Assembly (NCBI GenBank): GCA_948469885.1
Contig: CAOKMT010000021.1
Coordinates: 1 to 33,020 of the forward strand
Source: an uncultured Sporosarcina sp.
Lineage (GTDB): Bacteria; Bacillota; Bacilli; Bacillales_A; Planococcaceae
Direction: 5' to 3'
DNA length: 33,020 nucleotides
Shown one piece after another: positions 16,495 through 24,359 of the stretch. The notes beneath the pieces were generated by a model. It saw nothing but the letters and a program-made list of their open reading frames with translations. It did no database searches and was not told the DNA's origin. How positions within the stretch are numbered: position 1 is the first letter of the stretch; each line of letters opens with the position of its first letter. The translations under genes and the position numbers were made by a program.

Positions 16495-16857
16495 ATGGCG
16501 GAATTTGAAATTTACGAAAAATCACCTGCTGAGTATAATCTCATACAGAGGCGTGCGAAAAGAGGTATGCGCAGTCAAGTAATCATGTTTTCCTTGATGA
16601 TCTTCTTGACGCTCATTTCCTTCACGATGGTGACAGCGTTTCAAGCAGACGTAATGGGATTCTCTAAATACTTGGTGATTCCAGTCTTGCTGTTGTTTGC
16701 AGGAATTCAAGTTGCTTTGCAACTGTATTATTTCATGCATATGAAAGAAAAAGAGCATGGCTTTGCGGCGATGTTCATATATGTCGGTGCCTTGATTGCA
16801 TTCTTGACGGTTCTTACTTTCTTGACAATCGTCTGGTGGTACCCGATTTACGTATAA
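16495..16857 (+). CDS. ctaF: Cytochrome c oxidase subunit IVB
   Basis: A 120-residue protein with three transmembrane helices. The motif QLYYFMHMKEKEHG near residue 83 is the conserved loop of bacterial subunit IV (caa3_CtaF family). It is one base after the ctaE stop, so tightly coupled, and last before a strong terminator. Confidence 0.95.
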   Translation: MAEFEIYEKSPAEYNLIQRRAKRGMRSQVIMFSLMIFLTLISFTMVTAFQADVMGFSKYLVIPVLLLFAGIQVALQLYYFMHMKEKEHGFAAMFIYVGALIAFLTVLTFLTIVWWYPIYV

Positions 16858-16899
16858 AAAATGGCCTGTGGAAGCACTTTCTTCCACAGGCTATTTTTA
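16857..16899 (+). terminator. Intrinsic terminator of the ctaBCDEF group
   Basis: GCCTGTGGAA and TTCCACAGGC form a perfect 10-bp stem with an 8-base loop, an A-rich upstream flank and a downstream TATTTTT. Confidence 0.92.
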
Positions 16900-16999
16900 T
16901 GGTTCTATAATATGTATGGGGGTATTACGAAAATTGTGAAGAGAGTTCTTTACTTCTTGAACTTTCTATTGTTTTCTTGAGATTGTCATACTTCGTCCA

Positions 17000-17028
17000 T
17001 TGAGTTATGAATAACTTCCTTTTATAAT
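17000..17028 (+). promoter_or_regulatory. SigA-type promoter for ctaG
   Basis: TTGAGT (17000-17005), 17-base spacer, TATAAT (17023-17028), 32 bases before the ctaG ATG. CtaG therefore appears to be separately transcribed. Confidence 0.7.
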
Positions 17029-17060
17029 GGGAATAGATTGAATTGGAGGAGTGACGGCTT

Positions 17061-17984
17061 ATGCCATTAAGTATATTCGGATTTCAAGCATTATGGAGTC
17101 CTTGGTTTTTCCTTACGATAGTCCTCGTGGTTTTGTTATATTTTCTTATTACATTTAAATGGCGACACCGTTTTGAAAATTCCGAGCCTGTGACGAAGAA
17201 ACAAATCGCTTATTTTTTACTTAGCATGTTGTTTCTCTACATCTTAAAAGGCTCACCTGTCGATCTATTAGGTCATATCTTGTTCTCTGTCCATATGGTA
17301 CAAATGGCGTTTCTTCTGTTGCTTGTTGCGCCGTTTCTCATTTTAGGTGTTCCGAATTGGATATGGGCGACGGTCTTTAAAGTTAAAATCATTGATAAAG
17401 TCTTCCGTTTGTTCACAAAACCGGTAATCAGCTTGCTGGTATTCAGCATGATGTTTTCAATTTACCATTACCCAATGGTACTTGATAATATAAAAATGAG
17501 TTTAGTACTTCATGCGTTATTTACAGTAACGATTTTTATGTCTGCTATATTCCTTTGGTGGCCAATTCTCAATACATTGGAAGGACATCCTAGAATCCAC
17601 GGTTTGAAGAAAATCGGTTACGTCGTTCTGAGCGCTATTTTGATCACACCAGCTTGTTCGTTAATCATTTTTGTTGACGTTCCGGTATATGAAACATACG
17701 TAAGCGGTGAAGCTTGGTTGAAAGCGATGGAACTTTGTGTTCCAGCTGGGACACTAGCTGGCTTAGCAGGCCTCGGTGTTTCAGGCCCTGAACTGTTTAC
17801 GGATATGCCTACTATACAAGATCAGCAACTAGGTGGTATCTTAATGAAAATCGCGCAGGAGGCAGTCTATGTTATTGTCATCGGTAGGATTTTCTTTTCA
17901 TGGGCTAGAGAAGAGCGAGAAAACGCAGATGAAATTACGCGGCAGGATTTACTGGAACACCAGAAAATGACGACGCATGGCTAA
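17061..17984 (+). CDS. ctaG: caa3 oxidase assembly factor CtaG
   Basis: A 307-residue polytopic membrane protein (about seven helices) of the CtaG_Cox/YtkA-neighbour family needed for CuB-containing caa3 assembly in B. subtilis. Family features include HILFSVHMVQMAFLLLLVAP near residue 75 and MFSIYHYPMVLDN near 140; these histidines may handle copper. The ATG has GGAGGAG 8 bases upstream. It has its own promoter and terminator rather than reading through from ctaF. Confidence 0.93.
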   Translation: MPLSIFGFQALWSPWFFLTIVLVVLLYFLITFKWRHRFENSEPVTKKQIAYFLLSMLFLYILKGSPVDLLGHILFSVHMVQMAFLLLLVAPFLILGVPNWIWATVFKVKIIDKVFRLFTKPVISLLVFSMMFSIYHYPMVLDNIKMSLVLHALFTVTIFMSAIFLWWPILNTLEGHPRIHGLKKIGYVVLSAILITPACSLIIFVDVPVYETYVSGEAWLKAMELCVPAGTLAGLAGLGVSGPELFTDMPTIQDQQLGGILMKIAQEAVYVIVIGRIFFSWAREERENADEITRQDLLEHQKMTTHG

Positions 17985-18035
17985 TAGTTGGCGTGATCTA
18001 GGACAGGAGAGTTGCTTGTCCATTGGGTCCAAAAT

Positions 18036-18074
18036 AAAAGTGGAGGGCGGATTATTTACCGCTCTCCACTTTTT
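18036..18074. terminator. Terminator between ctaG and the AI-2E gene
   Basis: AAAAGTGGAG-GG-CGG and CCG-CT-CTCCACTTTT with an 8-base loop. T runs exist on both strands and the flanking genes converge. Confidence 0.88.
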
Positions 18075-18184
18075 AGTTATTTGAAAATCTTACAGAAGAG
18101 TTAAAGCTAGAAAGTGGGATCCGCACATCGCACAGCCGACTCTGATTCCCCATAACCAAGAGAACCAGTTTCAACAGGTCATCT

Positions 18185-19243
18185 TCATATTTTGAAGTTG
18201 ACGCGGATAATACCTGCTTCGCGTGCCGTCGTAAAGAGGATGACGACGAGCGGACCGATGAAAAAGCCGAGGAACCCGATGAGCTTAAGTCCGATAAACA
18301 TTGCGATTAAGGTTGGCAAAGGATTCAGCCCGATTTGTGAGCCCATTACTTTCGGTTCAACAGTCCGGCGAATAACGAGCAAGATGGCAGCGAGAATAGC
18401 TAGTTTCGTACCAGTCGCGATATCACCGCTTACGAGTAGGTAAAGCGACCATGGACCCAAAATGATAATAGATCCTAAAATCGGGATGACATCGATAATC
18501 CAGATGATTAGGGACATGACGAGTGCATGTTTAGGGGTGATAAATAAAAGTCCGACGAATGCGACAGCAAAAATGATGAGGCTGACAAGAAGTTGAGCTT
18601 TAAAGAAGCCCAGCAGGATCGCATTCAACTTGGAGACCATGAAACGTACCTTTTCAGCAGTCGATTCTGTCAAATACTCGAAGACCGCATTTTTTAATTT
18701 TGGCAGTTCAAGCATAAAAAGAAACAAGGCAATCATATAGACAATTAAACTAACAAGGAAGTTTGGAACATCTGTGACAAGGGACATGATCTTCTCGTAG
18801 CTGACAAGATCTAAAATTGCGATTCGGATGGAATCGAAGACCGCTTTAAATTCGGTTTGAATCGCTTTAACGACGTCAGATGGCATGCCATCCGTATATT
18901 GAAACAACTTGTTTTGCATATCAATCCAAATTCCGGATAATGTATTGAAATAGCCAGGCGCTGCATTGGCGAAATCAATGATTTTCCCAATCAGCCTCGT
19001 CACTGTATAATAAAGGAGAAAAGAGAGAATGGCCAATATGAAAATGTAGACAGAGATGACGGCTAGCTTGCGGTTCCAACTAAATTTCTTTTCTGCCAAT
19101 CTAACAAGAGGATCAATGAGTAACGCTGTCAGCAATGCCAAAATGATCGGTATCGAGACAGGAAGAATATAAATGCAAATTAGAATGATGAATAGGATAC
19201 TTAGTGCTATGAAAAAATTTCGTTTCGTAAACCATTTTGCCAC
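18185..19243 (-). CDS. AI-2E family transporter (UPF0118)
   Basis: A 352-residue integral membrane protein with eight predicted helices: two near the N-terminus, then a soluble loop (about residues 75-150), then clustered helices. The C-terminal signature PKVMGSQIGLNPLPTLIAMFIGLK and the GFFIGPLVVIL tail are typical of the AI-2E/YtvI/YueF exporter family. Members include signal exporters, Na+/H+ antiporters and sporulation proteins, so substrate is not assignable. The start is a GTG with GGAGGA 7-8 bases upstream. It is not in the B. subtilis cta-ylb order, so it is a lineage-specific insertion between ctaG and ylbA. Confidence 0.85.
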   Translation of the reverse strand: MAKWFTKRNFFIALSILFIILICIYILPVSIPIILALLTALLIDPLVRLAEKKFSWNRKLAVISVYIFILAILSFLLYYTVTRLIGKIIDFANAAPGYFNTLSGIWIDMQNKLFQYTDGMPSDVVKAIQTEFKAVFDSIRIAILDLVSYEKIMSLVTDVPNFLVSLIVYMIALFLFMLELPKLKNAVFEYLTESTAEKVRFMVSKLNAILLGFFKAQLLVSLIIFAVAFVGLLFITPKHALVMSLIIWIIDVIPILGSIIILGPWSLYLLVSGDIATGTKLAILAAILLVIRRTVEPKVMGSQIGLNPLPTLIAMFIGLKLIGFLGFFIGPLVVILFTTAREAGIIRVNFKI

Positions 19244-19305
19244 CGATCATTCCTCCAAAAAATAGTATGTATCACAAGTATAACCAAAAAATTTGTTTTG
19301 AATAG

Positions 19306-19335
19306 ATAAAAACCGAAGAACCTAATGTTCTTCGG
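19306..19335 (-). terminator. Intrinsic terminator of ylbA
   Basis: On the minus strand, ACCGAAGAAC and GTTCTTCGGT form a perfect 10-bp stem with a 5-base loop, followed by TTTTT. Confidence 0.9.
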
Positions 19336-19346
19336 TAAGATATGCA

Positions 19347-19715
19347 TTATACTTTTTTCATGTTGTATGGTTGCAGTGCTTCGTTCACAGCTTTCAATGT
19401 CGCTTCACAATCTTTCAGTAAGCTTTTCGGAAAATGCTCATCTTCGCCATATTCCACGCCGAAAGGATAGTAGTGTTTTCCGATGACAGGTTTTTTAAGA
19501 TTCATGATAGCATCTCTTCTATCGACGTCACCGTCAGTTGTGTAACCAAAAATCCGCAAATAAAAAGTACCTTCTTTAAGAACATATTTTTTATCATAAG
19601 TTACACGCTCGTAGTCCCATTGCCCTCCACGAATTAGGTCGTGTTCGAGCATAATATCATCGAGTATCATTAAATCAGCAACAATATCTTCGATGCCTGT
19701 ATTTTCAAAATACAT
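19347..19715 (-). CDS. ylbA: YugN-like family protein (YlbA)
   Basis: A 122-residue soluble protein with the family pattern MYFENTGIED near the start, GGQWDYERVTYDKKYV near residue 40 and GKHYYPFGVEYGE near residue 90. YugN and YlbA belong to this Bacillales family; position after ctaG supports ylbA. A Shine-Dalgarno AGGAGG 9 bases upstream fixes the ATG at 19715. Longer in-frame starts up to 19742 read through that site and are not credible. Function unknown. Confidence 0.85.
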   Translation of the reverse strand: MYFENTGIEDIVADLMILDDIMLEHDLIRGGQWDYERVTYDKKYVLKEGTFYLRIFGYTTDGDVDRRDAIMNLKKPVIGKHYYPFGVEYGEDEHFPKSLLKDCEATLKAVNEALQPYNMKKV

Positions 19716-19766
19716 GTTTCGAGTCCTCCTTCTTTGTATCATCCAGTCAATTCACTATACCTATTT

Positions 19767-19795
19767 ATAATAGAACAATTTCACAATAGTTGCAA
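19767..19795 (-). promoter_or_regulatory. SigA-type promoter for ylbA
   Basis: On the minus strand: TTGCAA (19795-19790), 17-base spacer, TATTAT (19772-19767). The rest of the 19716-19971 gap is AT-rich without a clear ylbC promoter. Confidence 0.55.
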
Positions 19796-19971
19796 TGACA
19801 ACATTGTGTCTATAAGATATGAGCATAAATAAATTGTAAATATTGATTGCAAATTTGAAGAAGATGACTTCATGGATTTGTAGTTAGCTAATTATAACTT
19901 CAGCATAGAAAGAAATTTAGGTAAGCGGAATACGAAAATCCAATAAAGCATATTTGAAAGCAGGGAGAATG

Positions 19972-21081
19972 TTGAAAATATTCGTGCGAGTGATGATCTT
20001 GTTTATCCTTGTCCTTTTAGTCTTATATTATACCGATAACCGGGTCAAAGAGAATAAGCCGCTACAATCGCCTGTTAAACAAGGGACGGCGGTTCCAGCA
20101 CCCGACAAAGGAATAGGCGCCGCCATTCCGCAAACATCTCGTCCAGAAAAAGGTTTGTCCACTTTTGTCGGTGAACAATCGACAATCTTGCTTGAAGAAA
20201 TAGGGGAGCCTGATCGTGTGGAACCTTCGGGGTTTGGCTATGATTGGTGGGTCTATTCAAGCGATCGAAATATTATGGTCGGCGTCTCAGAAGACGGTCT
20301 GATCAATCAAATGTTTACCGCCGATCTTGCTTCGGATATTACCCCTTTTAAAATCGGGCAAGCGATTAGTGAGATTTACCGGTTTACGATTGTCGGGTCG
20401 GAAATTGACGTTGTCATAGAAGACAACGTATATACTTTTTCTTTAAATAGTGAAGATTTGCAAACACGACTCCTCATTATTTACCAAGATCTGTATGCGC
20501 AATTGTATATAGACAGTGTGGAAGGAGAGCTTGAAGCTGTTCGTTTCATTGACCCGGAGACACTCGTTCTTCATCAGCCGTATGAGATGGCTTATATGGG
20601 AGAGTTGCTCGTCTCTGCTCCCCGGTCTTCGACATTCCAGCAAGAGGTCGATCGGACCGTAGAACGGCAGATTTTTGAGCTGACGAATATTTATAGGGAA
20701 CGGCGTGGTTTGCCGACTCTTCAAAAAGAAGATTCACTTACTATATTAGCGCGAGAGCATAGCAAGGAAATGGCGCTGGAGAACTACCTTTCAAACGAAT
20801 CACCTGTTTCCGGAAGCTTAGCGGAACGATTAAAAAATGCAATGATTGAGCAGAGGAAGGCCGGGGAAAATATTGCATCCGACTATGTGGATGCAATTGA
20901 AGCTGTCCATGGATGGTTGAACTCCTCTGCTCACCGAAACGTATTGCTTGATGCAGACTTTACGCACTTAGGTACAGGTGCATATGGAAATTACTATACA
21001 CAAATTTTAATCCAAAAAGCCGATACGGGGGAAGAAGTTGATCCCTCTACTGAGAAAGACGCCGATTCGGCCGACGAATGA
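19972..21081 (+). CDS. ylbC: Membrane-anchored CAP-domain protein YlbC
   Basis: A 369-residue protein: an N-terminal transmembrane anchor (about residues 5-25), a linker, a CAP-associated domain (about 60-205) and a C-terminal CAP/SCP domain (about 230-355). The CAP domain shows REHSKEMALENYLS, a GENIA motif and WLNSSAHRNVLL, the conserved His and Glu positions of the family. Bacterial CAP proteins are extracytoplasmic; this one is probably tethered outside the membrane. AGGGAG (19962-19967) gives 4 bases to TTG 19972 and 1 base to ATG 19969. A TTG at 19954 has no ribosome site. The start is uncertain by a few codons. Confidence 0.88.
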   Translation: MKIFVRVMILFILVLLVLYYTDNRVKENKPLQSPVKQGTAVPAPDKGIGAAIPQTSRPEKGLSTFVGEQSTILLEEIGEPDRVEPSGFGYDWWVYSSDRNIMVGVSEDGLINQMFTADLASDITPFKIGQAISEIYRFTIVGSEIDVVIEDNVYTFSLNSEDLQTRLLIIYQDLYAQLYIDSVEGELEAVRFIDPETLVLHQPYEMAYMGELLVSAPRSSTFQQEVDRTVERQIFELTNIYRERRGLPTLQKEDSLTILAREHSKEMALENYLSNESPVSGSLAERLKNAMIEQRKAGENIASDYVDAIEAVHGWLNSSAHRNVLLDADFTHLGTGAYGNYYTQILIQKADTGEEVDPSTEKDADSADE

Positions 21082-21096
21082 GGGATGTTGCTCCAT

Positions 21097-21858
21097 TCAT
21101 ATAAGCTTGTTAGACGACGTCCCCGCATCGGGTAAAATCCATGTGCCGCTTTCCTCACCCGCGATACCTCTTACATAAAGAGGGGTCGCGGTTTTTTTTG
21201 CATATAATGCGGCACGCATTTGAATGATCGGTTTTTCACAATTAAGAAAAGGGATGAATTTTTCATAATACAATTCATCCAGTTTGACATAATTAGAAAC
21301 GACTGCGGGATCACCTGACAAGACACCTGGCACGTCTTTGAAAAACTCCGCATGTGTGGCATTCAGTTCAGCAGCTAGGGCAACGGCCGTCAAATCGCTA
21401 CCGCCTCTACCTAAAGTCATAACATTTCCGGATTCATCCATTCCTTGAAATCCAGGGATAATAATACAATCGATTTCTTCAAGACAGTCTAGTATTGTAG
21501 CAGTGTCAATATGGACGATGACTGCATCGCCATAGTCACCGGCGGTTAAAATGCCCGCTTGTGTGCCATGAAGGATTTTGGTCTTCACACCGGCTTCGTT
21601 CAGTTCCGCGGATAGGACAGACGAGGCAATCAGCTCCCCACAAGACGCCACAAGGTCTTTGGCCGCTTCGTCATGGGAAAATGCCTTCGTCAAGTTGAGA
21701 AGGCTGTCCGTAGCATAAGGGTCGCCAAGGCAGCCGATCGCGGAGACGACGACGACAACTTTATCTGACTGTGCGATGCCGTCCCGTATATGCGTAATAC
21801 ATTTCGCTCGCGTTTGTTCATCTTTCATAGCAATTCCACCAAATTTTTGTACGATCAT
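21097..21858 (-). CDS. Aspartokinase-like kinase lacking ACT domains
   Basis: A 253-residue amino-acid-kinase domain closest in my memory to DapG-type aspartokinases (VVVVVSAIGCLGDPYATDSLL, CGELIAS, GRGGSDLTA, DVPGVLSGDPAVV). The catalytic Lys of KFGG and the Asp of GGSD are present. The family KFGGTS is KFGGIA here, so the usual Thr-Ser pair is lost. Aspartokinases are about 400 residues with two C-terminal ACT domains. This one stops right after the kinase core, so classic feedback control by lysine, threonine or DAP would be absent. It is divergent from murE, with 109 bases between them. GGGAG precedes ATG 21858. It could make aspartyl phosphate for DAP or dipicolinate, or phosphorylate another substrate. 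Confidence 0.75.
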   Translation of the reverse strand: MIVQKFGGIAMKDEQTRAKCITHIRDGIAQSDKVVVVVSAIGCLGDPYATDSLLNLTKAFSHDEAAKDLVASCGELIASSVLSAELNEAGVKTKILHGTQAGILTAGDYGDAVIVHIDTATILDCLEEIDCIIIPGFQGMDESGNVMTLGRGGSDLTAVALAAELNATHAEFFKDVPGVLSGDPAVVSNYVKLDELYYEKFIPFLNCEKPIIQMRAALYAKKTATPLYVRGIAGEESGTWILPDAGTSSNKLI

Positions 21859-21878
21859 CAAGCTCCCAACTTTCTTCG

Positions 21879-21907
21879 TGACATTCGTTACACCTTCTTC
21901 ATACGAT
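21879..21907 (+). promoter_or_regulatory. Sigma-E/sigma-K-like promoter for murE
   Basis: TGACATT (21879-21885), 14 bases, CATACGAT (21900-21907). The -10 matches the sigma-E consensus CATACAHT at 7 of 8 positions with exact spacing; the -35 matches KMATATT at 5 of 7. The same site also fits sigma-K (AC, 17 bases, CATA-nnn-TA). Consensus sequences are from established B. subtilis work; use here is inferred. Confidence 0.5.
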
Positions 21908-21934
21908 AAAGTATGTTCGTTATCAATATATTCG
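21908..21934 (-). promoter_or_regulatory. Sigma-E/sigma-K-like -10 for the kinase gene
   Basis: On the minus strand CATACTTTA (start at 21915) fits the sigma-K -10 (CATA-nnn-TA) and 7 of 8 sigma-E positions. An AC dinucleotide lies 18 bases upstream; the sigma-E -35 is poor. It abuts the murE -10, so CATAC...GTATG forms a palindrome at 21900-21915. Confidence 0.4.
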
Positions 21935-21967
21935 TACGCAGTAAAAATGTTCGGGAAGGGGAGTCAT

Positions 21968-23422
21968 GTGCTGCTTCTACCGGAATTATTGAAGGATTGG
22001 CCATGTACGGTCATTGGCGGGAAGTTTAGGGTCGGCATTACGGGAATAACGGAAGATTCGAGGAACGTGCAACCCGGTTATATATTTGTTGCGAGACGGG
22101 GGGCTAAAGAAGATGGGACCTTTTTTATAGAAGAAGCAATTCAGCGAGGAGCGGCAGCAATTGTTGTCGATAGAACTGAAATAGGCGATTTATCGAAAGA
22201 TGTGCCGCTCATCACTGTGCCCGATTGTAGGCAATTCTTATCTCATGCGAGTGCTACACTTGCGGGAAATCCTTCAGAACAGTTGACGATCATTGCGGTA
22301 ACGGGGACGAATGGTAAGACGACGGTCAGCCATTTTATCGGACAATTATTGAAGAAACTCGGCGTTCGTACAGCAGTCATTGGGACGACAGGGATTTTTA
22401 TCGAAGGACATCGTGTGGATTATGAAGTACCACAAATGACGACTTTACCAGCAGAATATTTTCATCCTTTATTAAAAGATTGTGTAGCGCAAGGTGTCAC
22501 CCATGTCGTGCTTGAGGCTTCTTCACTTGGCTTATCGACCTCTCGACTGGCGCATTGTCAGATCGATGTTGGCATATTGCTGAATATCGGTGAAGATCAT
22601 TATGATGAACATGGCGGTAAACAATTTTATATAGAAGCGAAAAGCAAACTTTTGAAGATGGCGGATAAAGTGATTGTCAATCGGGATGATGCCATTTGTG
22701 TTGACATGGCGACAGCATCTGCACGCTCATGTGTTTTCTTCGGGACACATCATCTATCGGATATTTGTTTGCGGGCGGAAGACGGGCAGGTGGTCATTGC
22801 AACGGAAAAGGAGAATGGTCCGTTGCTGTTATCGACGCTCGGTGATTTCAATTGGGCGAATGCGGCGGCTGCACTCAGTGCATTGCTCGTTCTATCACAT
22901 ACACTGGAGGAACTTTTGCCGCATACGGCTTCTTTGGTGTTACCGGAAGGGAGAATGGAAAGGTTGGAAGAAGAGGGGATAACGGTCGTCATCGACTATG
23001 CCCATACGCCGGATGCACTTGAAGCCGTCCTCTCCTCTCTTTCCAAGACGTGTAGTGGAAAGTTAACGACCGTTTTCGGTTGCGGAGGAGAGCGCGATAA
23101 AGGGAAGCGGGGAGAGATGGGCGAACTTGCAGTGCGCTATTCTACCAATGTCCTTGTAACGTCAGACAATCCGCGAAAAGAAGATCCACTCGCAATTATT
23201 TCCGATATTGTTATCGGATTCGCCGATACGTGTACACCGATTGAAATAGAACCAGACAGAAGTCTTGCAATACGCAAGGCGATCACAGGTGCGTGCGCAG
23301 GCGATGTCGTCTTAATCGCCGGGAAAGGGCATGAAAAAACCCAACATACAGCCAAGGGCGTTTTTCCATTTTCAGATTTGGAAGTAGCGAAGGCAATATT
23401 GAGTGAATTGAATAGGAAATAG
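21968..23422 (+). CDS. murE: UDP-MurNAc-tripeptide synthetase MurE, meso-DAP type
   Basis: A 484-residue Mur ligase, close to the usual 490. The N-terminal UDP-MurNAc-dipeptide domain contains DSRNVQPGYIFVARRG. The ATPase domain has TGTNGKTT at 112-119, and FNWANAAAALSAL precedes the C-terminal domain. DNPR at 400-403 and GKGHE near 455 are the residues that bind meso-diaminopimelate in DAP-type MurE; Lys-type enzymes differ there. The GTG at 21968 follows AAGGGGAG; longer in-frame starts read into the kinase gene. It is not in a dcw cluster (no murF, mraY or ftsL beside it), so it is probably a second murE. It could add DAP for spore cortex. Confidence 0.9.
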   Translation: MLLLPELLKDWPCTVIGGKFRVGITGITEDSRNVQPGYIFVARRGAKEDGTFFIEEAIQRGAAAIVVDRTEIGDLSKDVPLITVPDCRQFLSHASATLAGNPSEQLTIIAVTGTNGKTTVSHFIGQLLKKLGVRTAVIGTTGIFIEGHRVDYEVPQMTTLPAEYFHPLLKDCVAQGVTHVVLEASSLGLSTSRLAHCQIDVGILLNIGEDHYDEHGGKQFYIEAKSKLLKMADKVIVNRDDAICVDMATASARSCVFFGTHHLSDICLRAEDGQVVIATEKENGPLLLSTLGDFNWANAAAALSALLVLSHTLEELLPHTASLVLPEGRMERLEEEGITVVIDYAHTPDALEAVLSSLSKTCSGKLTTVFGCGGERDKGKRGEMGELAVRYSTNVLVTSDNPRKEDPLAIISDIVIGFADTCTPIEIEPDRSLAIRKAITGACAGDVVLIAGKGHEKTQHTAKGVFPFSDLEVAKAILSELNRK

Positions 23423-23505
23423 CAACCGACGAAACGAAAAGCAAATGATGCACGCGGTCCAGAAAATCTGTTATGATGAACAAGAGGAATGGAGGAGATA
23501 TATTT

Positions 23506-23949
23506 ATGATGATGACTGATGAATGGCTCACCATCATCGAACATGCGGAAGAACTGACCGACATTCTGCTCTCTTCAGAAGTGGTAGAAGCGTACAAGAA
23601 AGCCCGCGAAGCTGTCTATTCGGACGAAGTCCTTATAAAGTCTATAAAAGAGTTTACGGATATGAAAGAGCGTTACGAGGAAGTACAACGATTTGGACGC
23701 TATCATCCGGATTATCATATAGTGATGAAAGAAATTCGTTTACAGAAAAGGGCTCTCGATTTGAATGAGCAAGTCGCAGCCCTTCGGCTTGCCGAAAACG
23801 ATGTGCAACAAATGTTCGACGAGGTGAGTTCGATTATCGCCAAATCCGTATCGGAATCCGTGAAAGTTCCGGTCGGCAATGCATTTTTCTCAAATTCTTC
23901 ATGTAGCAGCGGCTGTGGTTCCGGCGGCAGTTGTTCTTGCTCCGCCTAA
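23506..23949 (+). CDS. ricF: RicF (YlbF), Fe-S regulatory complex subunit
   Basis: A 147-residue helical YlbF/YmcA-family protein. The central helical region (EVVEAYKKAREAVYSDEVL ... YEEVQRFGRYHPDYH) is typical. The C-terminal Cys-rich tail (CSSGCGSGGSCSCSA) is characteristic of RicF. In B. subtilis RicF, RicA and RicT form a complex binding [4Fe-4S] clusters and FAD that assists RNase Y in mRNA maturation and affects competence, sporulation and biofilm. GGAGGAG is 8 bases from ATG 23506; an in-frame ATG at 23473 has no ribosome site. Confidence 0.93.
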   Translation: MMMTDEWLTIIEHAEELTDILLSSEVVEAYKKAREAVYSDEVLIKSIKEFTDMKERYEEVQRFGRYHPDYHIVMKEIRLQKRALDLNEQVAALRLAENDVQQMFDEVSSIIAKSVSESVKVPVGNAFFSNSSCSSGCGSGGSCSCSA

Positions 23950-23951
23950 AA

Positions 23952-24262
23952 ATCAATTACGCCTCGGCGTAACTGTGTCCGGATTTTGAACTGTGCATAC
24001 GCAATTCAAAATCTGTGACATCGCTGGAGGCTTAGGTCAACAGGATGTTGGTCACGCAGGCGTTGCCAATCGAACAGCGAAGGGGTCGATTGGCCTTAAT
24101 TTCTGTGCTCTTTGCAGAAATGAAGGCACTTTCCAGAACGCGGCGACCTTAGTCTGAGTTCTTCTAATCAGTAGGGAGTTTAAACTTCCTCTTAATTTAA
24201 GAAGTTTGAGCATCCATCCCGTCACTTATAAAAGTGGTGGACTTCTGCTGAATCAAGTTAAA
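23952..24262 (+). repeat. Structured intergenic repeat element, copy 2
   Basis: This fills most of the 23950-24359 gap. LE is AATCAATTACGCCTCGGCG (perfect 7-bp palindrome arms) and RE ends GAATCAAGTTAAAC. Stems seen: GATTTTGAA/TTCAAAATC (23982-24012), GCCAATCGA/TCGATTGGC (24065-24093), TTTCTG/CAGAAA (24100-24121), CACTT/AAGTG (24222-24236). The block around 24138-24180 (AACGCGGCGACCTTAGTC) is shared with copy 1, and GGATGTTGGTCAC with copy 3. It is inverted relative to copies 1 and 3. Possibly the right-end and omegaRNA-like part of an IS605-type element; no transposase ORF is present. Confidence 0.65.
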
Positions 24263-24307
24263 CGGTCCCATTCATCGGTTTAATGCTGATGAATGGGACC
24301 GTTTTTT
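24261..24307 (+). terminator. Strong intrinsic terminator downstream of copy 2
   Basis: AACGGTCCCATTCATC and GATGAATGGGACCGTT form a perfect 16-bp stem with an 11-base loop, followed by TTTT. It starts at the RE of copy 2, so it is the probable original ricF terminator. It may also slow minus-strand transcription from the gene at 24360. The stretch 24308-24359 shows nothing further. Confidence 0.92.
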
Positions 24308-24359
24308 ACTTGTTCGTTATAAAGAAGTTGACCATTTTGAATAACTCACTGGAAGCTGT

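Noticed and set aside
21776-21967. N-terminal extension of murE by 64 codons
   Set aside because: It would overlap the divergent kinase gene and the promoter region; GTG 21968 has the ribosome site and starts where MurE homology starts.
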